Notes under the pieces: generated by a model
The model's input: only the letters and a program-made list of their open reading frames with translations
Told to the model about the DNA's origin: nothing
The model's database searches: none
Shown: piece by piece, positions 45,802 through 57,862 of the stretch
Position numbering within the stretch: position 1 is the first letter of the stretch
Layout: every line of letters starts with the position of its first letter
Translations under genes and position numbers: made by a program
Origin: Cepaea nemoralis
Taxonomy: Eukaryota > Mollusca > Gastropoda > Stylommatophora > Helicidae
Direction: 5' to 3'
Assembly (NCBI GenBank): GCA_014155875.1
Contig: JACEFZ010012625.1
Location: 62,001 to 126,000 of the forward strand
DNA length: 64,000 nt

Positions 45802-45915
45802 AGTTGAGTTGAGTTGAGTTGAGCTCAGAACTGACATCACTGCACTCAGGACATTCTATTAATCGCTCCGTCCCCACGTTCAACAGCCATCCAAGAGTCA
45901 CACTACTAATCGTTA
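45802..45915 (-). pseudogene. RNase H LINE 3' end scrap
   Basis: TTGAG tail repeats (45802-45822), then ACATCACTGCACTCAGGACA and CGTTCAACAGCCATCC, matching 42738-42850. Confidence 0.75.
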
Positions 45916-45997
45916 AATTGAAGAGACGTCAATTAAACAAATTTCCACGGACTAGTAAGACATATACTTTTACATTTGGTACATTTGCATAATAATA

Positions 45998-46254
45998 GTG
46001 AGTCACTCTAATTTCAGGCGTTCTGAGGATCATCGGTCTAATTTCAGGAATTGCGAAGAAGACCATGCAGAATCTATATGGTCCCAGAAGAACTATTTAC
46101 CAAACTCATCCTCAGGAGAAAACCACAGTCAACAAAGATCAAACAGTCACAAGGGGCCAGGCAGGTGTCAGGAAGAAATACAACCAAACGGTTGGGGAAA
46201 CGTTATAAGCAAAGAAAAGTATATATTTTTATACATTGAAAACTGTGATCCATA
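45998..46254 (+). repeat. Diverged copy of the 41760-41950 segment
   Basis: Shares CACTCTAATTTCAGG, TGGTCCC..GAAGAACTATTTACCAAA-type and CAAACAGTCACAAG blocks with 41760-41950. It keeps an open frame of 85 codons with the same peptide phrases and stops where the 21-bp array begins. Confidence 0.65.
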
Positions 46255-49200
46255 GTAGCTTAGTGGCTAGAGGTATTACCGTAGTGGCTAGACGTAGTAG
46301 CTTAGTGGCTAGACGTAGTAGCGTAGTAGCGAGACTAGTAGCTTAGTGGCTAGACTAGTAGCTAAGTCGCTAGACGTAGTAGCTTAGTGGCTAGACGTAG
46401 TAGCTTAGCGGCTAGGGGTATTAGCGTAGCGGCTAGACGTGGTAGCTTAGTGGCTAGACGTAGTAGCTTAGTGGCTAGACGTAGTAGCTTAGTGGCTAGA
46501 CGTAGTAGCTTAGTGGCTAGACGTAGTAGCTTAGTGGCTAGACGTAGTAGCTTAGTGGCTAGACGTAGTAGCTTAGTGGCTAGATGTAGTAGCTTAGTGG
46601 CTAGGGGTATTAGCGTAGCGGCTAGACGTAGTGGTTTAGTGGCTAGACGTAGTAGCTTAGTGGCTAGGGGTATTAGCGTAGTGGCTAGACGTAGTAGCTT
46701 AGCGGCTAGACGTAGTAGCTTAGTGGCTAGGGGTATTAGCGTAGTGGCTAGACGTAGTAGCTTAGTGGCTAGACGTAGTAGCTTAGCGGCTAGACGTAGT
46801 GGCTTAGTGGCTAGACGTAGTAGCTTAGTGGCTAGGGGTATTAGCGTAGTGGCTAGACGTAGTAGCTTAGTGGCTAGACGTAGTAGCTTAGCGGCTAGAC
46901 GTAGTGGCTTAGTGGCTAGGGGTATTAGCGTAGTGGCTAGACGTAGTAGCTTAGCGGCTAGACGTAGTGGCTTAGTGGCTAGACGTAGTAGCTTAGTGGC
47001 TAGGGGTATTAGCGTAGTGGCTAGACGTAGTAGCTTAGTGGCTAGACGTAGTAGCTTAGCGGCTAGACGTAGTGGCTTAGTGGCTAGGGGTATTAGCGTA
47101 GTGGCTAGACGTAGTAGCTTAGCGGCTAGACGTAGTGGCTTAGTGGCTAGACGTAGTAGCTTAGTGGCTAGGGGTATTAGCGTAGTGGCTAGACGTAGTA
47201 GCTTAGTGGTTAGACGTAGTAGCTTAGCGGCTAGACGTAGTGGCTTAGTGGCTAGACGTAGTAGCTTAGTGGCTAGGGGTATTAGCGTAGTGGCTAGACG
47301 TAGTAGCTTAGCGGCTAGACGTAATAGCTTAGTGGCTAGGGGTATTAGCGTAGTGGCTAGACGTAGTAGCTTAGTGGCTAGACGTAGTAGCTTAGTGGCT
47401 AGACGTAGTAGCTTAGTGGCTAGGGGTATTAGCGTAGTGGCTAGACGTAGTAGCTTAGTGGCTAGACGTAGTAGCTTAGTGGCTAGGGGTATTAGCGTAG
47501 TGGCTAGACGTAGTAGCTTAGTGGCTAGGGGTATTAGCGTAGTGGCTAGACGTAGTAGCTTAGCGGCTAGACGTAGTAGCTTAGTGGCTAGGGGTATTAG
47601 CGTAGTGGCTAGACGTAGTAGCTTAGTGGCTAGACTAGTAGCTTAGTGGCTAGACTAGTAGCTAAGTCGCTAGACGTAGTAGCTTAGTGGCTAGACGTAG
47701 TAGCTTAGCGGCTAGATGTAGTAGCTTAGTGGCTAGACGTAGTAGCTTAGTGGCTAGACGTAGTAGCTTAGTGGCTAGACTAGTAGCTTAGTGGCTAGAC
47801 TAGTAGCTAAGTCGCTAGACGTAGTAGCTTAGTGGCTAGGGGTATTAGCTTAGTGGCTAGACGTAGTAGCTTAGTGGCTAGACGTAGTAGCGTAGTAGCT
47901 AGACGTAGTAGCTTAGTGGCTAGGGGTATTAGCGTAGTGGCTAGATGTAGTAGCTTAGGGCTAGACGTAGTAGCGTAGTAGCTAGACGTAGTAGCTTAGT
48001 GACTAGGGGTATTATCGTAGTGGCTAGACGTAGTAGCTTAGTGGCTAGACTAGTAGCTTAGTGGCTAGACTAGTAGCTTAGTGGCTAGATGTAGTAGCTT
48101 AGTGGCTAGACGTAGTAGCGTAGTAGCTAGACTAGTAGCTTAGTGGCTAGACTAGTAGCTAAGTCGCTAGACGTAGTAGCTTAGTGGCTAGGGGTATTAG
48201 CGTAGTGGCTAGACGTAGTAGCTTAGTGGCTAGACTAGTAGCTTAGTGGCTAGACTAGTAGCTAAGTCGCAAGACGTAGTAGCTTAGTGGCTAGACGTAG
48301 TAGCTTAGTGGCTAGACTAGTAGCTTAGTGGCTAGACGTAGTAGCTTAGTGGCTAGGGGTATTAGTGTAGTGGCTAGACGTAGTAGCATAGTGGCTAGAC
48401 TAGTAGCTTAGTGGCTAGACGTAGTAGCTTAGTGGCTAGACTAGTAGCTAAGTCGCTAGACGTAGTAGCTTAGTGGCTAGACGTAGTAGCTTAGTGGCTA
48501 GGGGTATTAGCGTAGTGGCTAGACGAAGTAGCTTAGTGGCTAGGGGTATTAGCGTAGTGGCTAGACGTAGTAGCTTAGTGGCAAGGGGTATTAGCGTAGT
48601 GGCTAGACGTAGTAGCTTAGTGGCTAGACGTAGTAGCTTAGTGGCTAGGGGTATTAGCGTAGTGGCTAGACGTAATAGCTTAGTGGCTAGACTAGTAGCT
48701 TAGTGGCTAGACTAGTAGCTAAGTCGCAAGACGTAGTAGCTTAGTGGCTAGACGTAGTAGCTTAGTGGCTAGACTAGTAGCTAAGTCGCTAGACGTAGTA
48801 GCTTAGTGGCTAGGGGTATTAGCGTAGTGGCTAGACGTAGTAGCTTAGTGGCTAGACGTAGTAGCGTAGTAGCTAGACGTAGTAGCTTATTGGCTAGGGG
48901 TATTAGCGTAGTGGCTAGATGTAGTAGCTTAGGGCTAGACGTAGTAGCGTAGTAGCTAGACGTAGTAGCTTAGTGACTAGAGGTATTAGCGTAGTGGCTA
49001 TACGTAGTAGCTTAGTGGCTAGACTAGTAGCTTAGTGGCTAGACTAGTAGCTTAGTGGCTAGATGTAGTAGCTTAGTGGCTAGACGTAGTAGCTTAGTGG
49101 CTAGACGTAGTAGCTTAGTGGCTAGACGTAGTAGCTTAGTGGCTAGACGTAGTAGCTTAGTGGCTAGACGTAGTAGCTTAGTGGCTAGATGTAGTAGCTT

Positions 49201-52200
49201 AGTGGCTAGGGGTATTAGCGTAGCGGCTAGACGTGGTAGCTTAGTGGCTAGACGTAGTAGCTTAGTGGCTAGACGTAGTAGCTTAGTGGCTAGACGTAGT
49301 AGCTTAGTGGCTAGACGTAGTAGCTTAGTGGCTAGACGTAGTAGCTTAGTGGCTAGACGTAGTAGCTTAGTGGCTAGATGTAGTAGCTTAGTGGCTAGGG
49401 GTATTAGCGTAGCGGCTAGACGTAGTGGTTTAGTGGCTAGACGTAGTAGCTTAGTGGCTAGGGGTATTAGCGTAGTGGCTAGACGTAGTAGCTTAGCGGC
49501 TAGACGTAGTAGCTTAGTGGCTAGGGGTATTAGCGTAGTGGCTAGACGTAGTAGCTTAGTGGCTTGACGTAGTAGCTTAGCGGCTAGACGTAGTGGCTTA
49601 GTGGCTAGACGTAGTAGCTTAGTGGCTAGGGGTATTAGCGTAGTGGCTAGACGTAGTAGCTTAGTGGCTAGACGTAGTAGCTTAGCGGCTAGACGTAGTG
49701 GCTTAGTGGCTAGGGGTATTAGCGTAGTGGCTAGACGTAGTAGCTTAGCGGCTAGACGTAGTGGCTTAGTGGCTAGACGTAGTAGCTTAGTGGCTAGGGG
49801 TATTAGCGTAGTGGCTAGACGTAGTAGCTTAGTGGTTAGACGTAGTAGCTTAGCGGCTAGACGTAGTGGCTTAGTGGCTAGACGTAGTAGCTTAGTGGCT
49901 AGGGGTATTAGCGTAGTGGCTAGACGTAGTAGCTTAGCGGCTAGACGTAATAGCTTAGTGGCTAGGGGTATTAGCGTAGTGGCTAGACGTAGTAGCTTAG
50001 TGGCTAGACGTAGTAGCTTAGTGGCTAGACGTAGTAGCTTAGTGGCTAGGGGTATTAGCTTAGTGGCTAGACGTAGTAGCTTAGTGGCTAGGGGTATTAG
50101 CGTAGTGGCTAGACGTAGTAGCTTAGTGGCTAGGGGTATTAGCGTAGTGGCTAGACGTAGTAGCTTAGCGGCTAGACGTAGTAGCTTAGTGGCTAGGGGT
50201 ATTAGCGTAGTGGCTAGACGTAGTAGCTTAGTGGCTAGACTAGTAGCTTAGTGGCTAGACTAGTAGCTAAGTCACTAGACGTAGTAGCTTAGTGGCTAGA
50301 CGTAGTAGCTTAGCGGCTAGATGTAGTAGCTTAGTGGCTAGACGTAGTAGCTTAGTGGCTAGACGTAGTAGCTTAGTGGCTAGACTAGTAGCTTAGTGGC
50401 TAGACTAGTAGCTAAGTCGCTAGACGTAGTAGCTTAGTGGCTAGGGGTATTAGCTTAGTGGCTAGACGTAGTAGCTTAGTGGCTAGACGTAGTAGCGTAG
50501 TAGCTAGACGTAGTAGCTTAGTGGCTAGGGGTATTAGCGTAGTGGCTAGATGTAGTAGCTTAGGGCTAGACGTAGTAGCGTAGTAGCTAGACGTAGTAGC
50601 TTAGTGACTAGGGGTATTATCGTAGTGGCTAGACGTAGTAGCTTAGTGGCTAGACTAGTAGCTTAGTGGCTAGACTAGTAGCTTAGTGGCTAGATGTAGT
50701 AGCTTAGTGGCTAGACGTAGTAGCGTAGTAGCTAGACTAGTAGCTTAGTGGCTAGACTAGTAGCTAAGTCGCTAGACGTAGTAGCTTAGTGGCTAGGGGT
50801 ATTAGCGTAGTGGCTAGACGTAGTAGCTTAGTGGCTAGACTAGTAGCTTAGTGGCTAGACTAGTAGCTAAGTCGCAAGACGTAGTAGCTTAGTGGCTAGA
50901 CGTAGTAGCTTAGTGGCTAGACTAGTAGCTTAGTGGCTAGACGTAGTAGCTTAGTGGCTAGGGGTATTAGTGTAGTGGCTAGACGTAGTAGCATAGTGGC
51001 TAGACTAGTAGCTTAGTGGCTAGACGTAGTAGCTTAGTGGCTAGACTAGTAGCTAAGTCGCTAGACGTAGTAGCTTAGTGGCTAGACGTAGTAGCTTAGT
51101 GGCTAGGGGTATTAGCGTAGTGGCTAGACGAAGTAGCTTAGTGGCTAGGGGTATTAGCGTAGTGGCTAGACGTAGTAGCTTAGTGGCAAGGGGTATTAGC
51201 GTAGTGGCTAGACGTAGTAGCTTAGTGGCTAGACGTAGTAGCTTAGTGGCTAGGGGTATTAGCGTAGTGGCTAGACGTAATAGCTTAGTGGCTAGACTAG
51301 TAGCTTAGTGGCTAGACTAGTAGCTAAGTCGCAAGACGTAGTAGCTTAGTGGCTAGACGTAGTAGCTTAGTGGCTAGACTAGTAGCTAAGTCGCTAGACG
51401 TAGTAGCTTAGTGGCTAGGGGTATTAGCGTAGTGGCTAGACGTAGTAGCTTAGTGGCTAGACGTAGTAGCGTAGTAGCTAGACGTAGTAGCTTATTGGCT
51501 AGGGGTATTAGCGTAGTGGCTAGATGTAGTAGCTTAGGGCTAGACGTAGTAGCGTAGTAGCTAGACGTAGTAGCTTAGTGACTAGAGGTATTAGCGTAGT
51601 GGCTATACGTAGTAGCTTAGTGGCTAGACTAGTAGCTTAGTGGCTAGACTAGTAGCTTAGTGGCTAGATGTAGTAGCTTAGTGGCTAGACGTAGTAGCGT
51701 AGTAGCTAGACGTAGTAGCTTAGTGGCTAGGGGTATTAGCGTAGTGGCTAGACGTAGTAGCTTAGTGGCTAGACTAGTAGCTTAGTGGCTAGGGGTATTA
51801 GCGTAGTGGCTAGACGTAGTAGCTTAGTGGCTAGACTAGTAGCTTAGTGGCTAGGGGTATTAGCGTAGTGGCTAGACGTATTAGCTTAGTGGCTAGACTA
51901 GTAGCTTAGTGGCTAGGGGTATTAGCGTAGTGGCTAGACGTGGTAGTGTAGTAGCTAGACTAGTAGCTTAGTGGCTAGACTAGTAGCTAAGTCGCTAGAC
52001 GTAGTAGCTTAGTGGCTAGACGTAGTAGCTTAGTGGCTAGGGGTATTAGCGTAGTGGCTAGACGTAGTAGCTAAGTCGCTAGACGTAGTAGCTTAGTGGC
52101 TAGACGTAGTAGCTTAGTGGCTAGGGGTATTAGCGTAGTGGCTAGACGTAGTAGCTTAGTGGCTAGGGGTATTAGCGTAGTGGCTAGACGTAGTAGCTTA

Positions 52201-53420
52201 GTGGCTATGGGTATTAGTGTAGTGGCTAGACGTAGTAGCTTAGTGGCTAGACGTAGTAGCTTAGTGGCTAGGGGTATTAGCGTAGTGCCTAGACGTAGTA
52301 GCTTAGTGGCTAGACTAGTAGCTTAGTGGCTAGACTAGTAGCTAAGTCGCAAGACGTAGTAGCTTAGTGGCTATGGGTATTAGCGTAGTGGCTAGACGTA
52401 GTAGCTTAGTGGCTAGACTAGTAGCTTAGTGGCTAGACTAGTAGCTAAGTCGCAAGACGTAGTAGCTTAGTGGCTATGGGTATTAGCGTAGTGGCTAGAC
52501 GTAGTAGCTTAGTGGCTAGATTAGTAGCTTAGTGGCTAGACTAGTAGCTAAGTCGCTAGACGTAGTAGCTTAGTGGCTAGACGTAGTAGCTTAGTGGCTA
52601 GACGTAGTAGCTTAGTGGCTAGACGTAGTAGCGTAGTAGCTAGACTAGTAGCTTAGTGGCTAGACTAGTAGCTTAGTGGCTTGACGTAGTAGCTTAGTGG
52701 CTAGACTAGTAGCTTAGTGGCTAGACTAGTAGCTTAGTGGCTAGACGTAGTAGCTTAGTGGCTAGACGTAGTAGCTTAGTGGCTAGGGGTATTAGCGTAG
52801 CGGCTAGACGTAGTAGCTTAGTGGCTAGACGTAGTAGCGTAGTAGCTAGACTAGTAGCTTAGTGGCTAGACTAGTAGCTTAGTGGCTAGACGTAGTAGCT
52901 TAGTGACTAGAGGTATTAGCGTAGCGGCTAGACGTAGTTGCTTAGTGGCTAGACGTAGTAGCTTAGTGGCTAGACGTAGTAGCGTTGTAGCTAGACTAGT
53001 AGCTTAGTGGCTAGACTAGTAGCTTAGTGGCTAGACGTAGTAGCTTAGTGGCTAGACGTAGTAGCGTAGTAGCTAGACTAGTAGCTTAGTGGCTAGACTA
53101 GTAGCTTAGTGGCTAGACTAGTAGCTTAGTGGCTAGAGGTATTAGCGTAGCGGCTAGACGTAGTAGCTTAGTGACTAGACGTAGTAGCTTAGTGGCTAGA
53201 CTAGTAGCTTAGTGGCTAGACGTAGTAGCTTAGTGGCCATAGGTATTAGCGTAGAGGCTAGACGTAGTAGCGTAGTAGCTAGACGTAGTAGCGTAGTAGC
53301 TAGACGTAGTAGCGTAGTGGCTAGACTAGTAGCTTAGTGGCTAGACTAGTAGCGTAGTGGCTAGACTAGTAGCTAAGTCGCTAGACGTAGTAGCATAGTG
53401 GCTAGACGTAGTCGCTTAGT
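46255..53420. repeat. 7.2-kb satellite of 20/21-bp A-box-like monomers
   Basis: About 340 copies of a monomer with the core TAGCTTAGTGGCTAGA; most units are 21 bp, with 20-bp variants lacking one G. Named variants include GGGTATTAGCGTAGTGGCTA, TAGCTAAGTCGCTAGAC and TAGCTTAGCGGCTAGAC. In one frame the 21-bp unit reads as seven residues (ARRSSLV or ARGISVV) without stops, which produces the 419-codon frame at 46387-47646 and others. These are by-products of the unit length. A 2.6-kb segment is duplicated inside the array. It ends in a tRNA-derived SINE. Confidence 0.97.
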
Positions 53421-53665
53421 TGGCTTTCTGTACGTGTGGCCTTGGGTTCAATCCTCATCGAGAAGGTATCGAATTTTGTTTTTTTTTTAATTGACCAGGG
53501 CTCCCAGAATGACCCGCCTAAAATTGGACCAGAAATTGTCTAGGGCAGTAACGACGGTCGGTGAGATAGCGTCGACATCATCCACTGAGTGGCGTTTCGT
53601 CTTTACAAATATGCGTCTAGCACCACATACCCAAATGCGCCTTTGACGTGTTTAGGGGACCTTTG
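53405..53665 (+). mobile_element. tRNA-SINE fused to the right end of the satellite
   Basis: The last monomer grades into GTCGCTTAGTTGGC (A box), followed about 30 bp later by the B box GGGTTCAATCCTC (53444-53456). Then comes CGAATTTTG + T9 + AATTGACC and a body aligned with 44530-44715. The A-to-B spacing fits a tRNA. Confidence 0.75.
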
Positions 53666-54955
53666 TTTTCACATTGAAAATCCTTAGTGCTTGCTTTTAA
53701 ATATATCAGAGACTAATAGGTAATCTGTAAGCAACCCATTCTAGACAAGGTGTAGGGGACAGCGAGAAGAAGTGATGCTACGATGTAGCGTTGTCCTCTT
53801 GTTTTAATGGATACTCCGTCCACTGAACTGCATTTGTCAGTTTTATGCATTGCCTAACCTTTACCTGTAGGAGGCGTAGATAGAAGTTTCCCATTGTACG
53901 AGTTTACATGCATAGAGATGGTATGCGATCTCCAGTGATTGCAATTTCCGGCTATCACAACTAGTGAGTTTCATGCTCTGTTACAGTGTAGCTTTGTCCA
54001 CCTATCCCAGTGGATACTCGGTCCTCTGAACCATTGTTGTCACTCGTGTGCATTGCTCATCCGTTAAAACTAGGATGTGCAGAAAAGACTTTCAGTTCAT
54101 CAAGTTGAGATTCTCCAGTACTTTAAAAGACTATGTTTTGTAACATGAATAAACATTAGTATAGCCAGGTCCATAACTGATCTAGTCATTGGCGTAAATA
54201 GAGAAGGGTGCAAACTGTAATATCGTAACATACATTACCATATAAGGTGAATTACTAAGAGCACAACATATACCAGGTCACGGTACGATAAGATGCGAAT
54301 AACCAGGTTGTTCCCTCGCTGTGCTTTCATTCCTGAAAGTTGGATCAATGTCGATGACAAATCATGATGGGAATAATTTGATCACTCCCTCTGTGTCCTT
54401 TCCTTCACGCAGCCCCGAGCAATGTCAGAAGCTTATTTTAATGTATCGACAAAAACAGCGTGATGGGAATAACAAAATCACCATTCGTTGTCCTTTAATT
54501 TCCCGCAACCCCGGGAATGCCAGGTTCTAATTGTACCGTATGGAATCACTAACAAGAAGGTTCCACCAATTATGCATGGATCAAAATTGTCACAGGTCTA
54601 ATTAATGTTGACGTTTCTCATTACCTTTGCTGCACAGTTGCTGAACGGTTATAGAGAGGAATGCAACCTTGTCTTATTCCCCTTTGGACCTCGGATCAGT
54701 TTAATGTTTCACTCGCTAATCTGACAGCTGCTTATTGTTCGTGGAATTATGCCCTTATGTATTTGATATAAGTCACTGTGGGTATTGAAAGTCACTTTAC
54801 GTAAACATAAATTCTTTCCAACTGCTCATGGTTTTGTTGTTATCACAGTTAAATAGACAACAGAGCCTGATTAGGGAAAGTAAGGCAGCAAGAAAGGACG
54901 CTGGTCGCCTCACATTATAATGTCCAAGCATTTCAATCCCATGTTGTTTGTCCAT
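53666..54955. other. No gene recognised; two small duplications
   Basis: About 53790-53850 and 53980-54060 are diverged copies (GTAGC.TTGTCC, GGATACTC.GTCC, TGCATTGC). About 54362-54430 and 54460-54525 are another pair (GATGGGAATAA, GTCCTTT, CGCARCCCCG). No coding signature. Confidence 0.4.
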
Positions 54956-54959
54956 CAAG

Positions 54960-57600
54960 AATGATGATGACCATTCATTTCATCCAGTGGGGTTTAAAGT
55001 GTGGAGCCGTGGGTTCTAAGATGGCTGATAAGGCCTATTTTGGCTCGAAATGTTCTTTGACAATGTGGACAAAGAATGCTTGACGTTTCTGGAGGAGGAT
55101 TTTCTGCAGTGGTTTTTCTGTTCTGTCTTTTCTTCACAGCTCTTGCAGTCCTGGTTGCCTCACAAGTGACTGCACCCTTGCGTAATGATGCACGCCACGA
55201 ATTTCGGTCTCTGGCTGCAGTCTCCCAGGTGTCATGATGAATTCCAAAAGCATGCAGTAAGATTTTCAGAGTGTCTTTAAAGCGTTTCCTCTGGCCGCCT
55301 TGGGAGCGTTTACCACAACGCAGTTCGCTGTAAAAAAAATTTTTAGGGAGCCTGTGGTCTGGCGTGCGAGTCAAGTGACCAGCCCAGCGAATCTGATTCT
55401 TCATCAGTAGAGTGTGGATACTGGGCATGGATGCTCTTTCTAGGACTTCAGTGTCTGGAATCTTGTCTTGCCATGTAATCTTCAGTAGCTTCCTTGGGCA
55501 GACTGTGTGGAAGTGGTTTAATTTCCTAGCGTGTCGCTGATAAAGAGTCCAGGTTTCACAAGCATATAGCAGTGTGGATAATACAACTGCTTTGTAGACT
55601 TTCAGCTTTGTTTGCAGGCTTATTCCATTTCTGTCCCATACATTCTTGTACAGTCTGCCAAAGGCCACGCTGGCCTTGGAGATTCTTGCATTCACTTCAT
55701 CATCAATTGTGGCAGCTTGTGACACAGTGCTGTCAAGATAGGTGAATTTGTACACAACAGTTAGACTATGACCATTCACTTTGATATTCGGCACTGTGTG
55801 ATTATTCCCTGGAGCTGGCTGGTACATAACTACAGTCTTCTTCAAATTGATATTGAGCCCAAAGTTGGCACAGGCATGAGAGAAAGCTGAAACATTATGT
55901 TGCATGTCCGCCTCTGAGGTGGCGTATAGAGCGCAATCATCAGCAAACAGGAGCTCTCGGACAGTGTCGCTATCAATTTTGGTTTTAGCTTTCAGCCTTC
56001 TGAGATTGAATAACTTTCCATCCATGCGGTAGTTGATGTCTATTCCAATGTCGTTGTTCTCGAAGGCATTCGTCAACATAGCTGAAAACATGAGGCTGAA
56101 CAGTGTTGGTGCCAGGACACTCCTTGTCTCACTCCATTGGTGACAGGAAAGGGGCACACTGGCTCTCGGGAAAAAGACCTTGATCGAGATAGGCCGTGAG
56201 GCGATTGAGAAGAATTCTGGCGAGTATCTTCCCTGCAATTGAAAGCAAGGAGATGCCTCGGTGGTTGTCACAGGATTGGTGGTTTCCTTTTCGTTTGTAA
56301 AGTTGGACCCGTCCTTGAAATCTTGTGGCATGGTCTCGTTCAGCCATATGTTTGTAAAGACTTGGTGAAGCTGCTCTGTTAGGACCGGCCCACCTGCCTT
56401 GTATATCTCTGCCGGGATGGAGTCCGGACCAGGTGCCTTGCCGCTGGAGAGTTGCTGGATGGCTTTGTTTACTTCCACTATGGTTGGCAGGTCATCAAGT
56501 GTATCATTGATGGGAACTTGAGGAAGGCAGTTGATTGTTTCATCATCGAAGAAGGAAGTTGCATTTAAGATGTTGCTGAAATGTTCTGCCCAGCGCTGAA
56601 GGATATCTTTCTTATCGGTGACCAATGTTCCCCCGTCTGCACTGAGGAGGGGAGCTGTGCCTGGTGATGTAGGACCATAGACTGCTTTCAGTGAGTCATA
56701 GAAGTTTTTCATATCATGTCTGTCAGCAAAGCCTTGAATTTCATCAGCTGTGCTGCTCAGCTAGGAATCCCGCATGTGCCAAAGTTTCTGCTGCACTACT
56801 CTCTGAATGTTCTTGAAGGCATCTTTTTTTATGTTGACTTCGGGGCATTCAAATGTGCCTTGATGAGAAGATGTTTCTCGGCCAGCAATTGGTTGATGTC
56901 TTTGGAATTTTCATCAAACCATTCTTTATGTTTTCGGGGGGTTGGACCAAGGATTTCCATAGCAGTGTTGTAAATTATGTCCTTTAGGGCTCTCCACTCT
57001 GTTTCTGTATCCTGTTTAGTTGCAGCATTGGGCTTGAGGCGGTATAAGAAGTTGGATGAAGAATGACTTGCGCGATGAATTGGATTAAAGTGAGGAAGAG
57101 TTGCGCAATTCGTCGACCTCACTCTCTCACCTGAGTCCATCTGAATCCAGTGGCAGGACAATTCAAGACGACTGGAGACGAATACAGGTGCAGTGGATGT
57201 CCAGGGCGCTCTGCGTGCCTTGTCGTGCTCATTACGTTCCACAACGCTTTGCAGGTAAACGCCGTCTTGCCCGTTGAATCAGGAATGATTTCTTCCGCGC
57301 AGTCTGCCGGATCCTGTCTTCACATGCTGGGTAGACATACCCTACTTCACCGCTTGGTTTGACACCAAATCGGCTACCCGCGCCTGGTTTAGCCAGCCTC
57401 TCACAGCTGTTGTCCGGGTGGTGGCCGCTGTCGCATGCTGACAGCTACTAGGATGCCACAGACGTGAGCTGGGTGTCAGGGTTGGACCAGTGGGGGATGG
57501 GTCCTGAAAAGGACACGAGAGTCATCCTTACCAAAGGTGCTACCAATGCCTGACACCCTGTACCCCACTCAATCCCATAGGCTGTATCTGTCATCTGTAA
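54960..57600 (-). mobile_element. Non-LTR retrotransposon family D, internally deleted
   Basis: On the reverse strand, a G/C-rich leader (57600 to about 57190) is followed directly by the linker and reverse transcriptase, then a C-terminal zinc finger and a TCATCATCATTCTTGATGG end. The endonuclease that normally lies between leader and linker is absent. Codon use and G+C content differ from the AT-rich surroundings, consistent with a separate history. Confidence 0.85.
54994..57190 (-). pseudogene. LINE family D reverse transcriptase with C-terminal zinc finger
   Basis: The linker (EWRALKDIIYNTAMEILG, KHKEWFDENSKDINQLL) lies at 56850-57040. A 572-codon frame follows: MKNFYDSLKAVYGPTSPGTA, SSGKAPGPDSIPAEIYKAGG, then a frameshift near 56300. 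The other frame continues YKRKGNHQSCDNHRGISLLS, then LARILLNRL and PESQC. Sequence normally following PESQC, including the palm F-D-KAFD motif, is deleted (about 56150). It resumes at LAPTLFSLMFSAML, ELLFADDCALYA (ADD box kept), GLNINLKKTVVMYQPAPG and YACETWTLYQRHARKLNHF. A C2H2-type CPHCQRTFRAKIGLISHLRT ends it. Missing motif A makes it inactive. Confidence 0.88.
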
Positions 57601-57689
57601 ACTTTAACTTACATGAATCCCAGAAGAAGAAACGTCACCTAACGAACCTGTTGTTTCCTTTCAAAATCAACCTCAATGTTTAATTGCAG

Positions 57690-57862
57690 AGATGATTCAG
57701 CGCAAAGACCACTTCTCTGGCAGTATCCTTTGTCACAGGCACACCCGTTACCACAGAAGGCAAATGAACAAAGAAGCAATCAAAGGTCAGAGAATTCTTT
57801 ACAGAGACGATCGACTACACAAGAAAACAAAGTGAAGCGGTCAGTTGCAGTAGGCAAAACAG
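57690..57862 (+). CDS. Probable upstream exon of the ZNFX1-like gene
   Basis: A 173-bp segment lies between an acceptor (TTTAATTGCAG ending 57689) and a donor (ACAG|GTATAT at 57863). The frame encodes a basic, Gln/Arg/Ser-rich stretch (NEQRSNQRSENSLQRRSTTQ). One base of a codon remains at its 3' end, and the exon at 61633 begins with two bases before its frame, so the join forms an aspartate codon in frame. The next exon also starts with basic low-complexity sequence, as expected for the N-terminal tail of a ZNFX1-type protein. Its own upstream exon is not identified. Phase match alone has a one-in-three chance. Confidence 0.55.

Noticed and set aside
46387..47646. 419-codon open frame of ARRSSLV/ARGISVV repeats as an arginine-rich repeat protein
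   Set aside because: A 21-bp monomer keeps one frame open automatically. There is no promoter, splice or poly(A) context, and 20-bp variants end the frame at random places; the same happens at 48473, 49055, 49601, 51078 and 52096.
46255..53420. CRISPR-like array
   Set aside because: There are repeats but no unique spacers, the units are head to tail at 21 bp, and the genome is animal.
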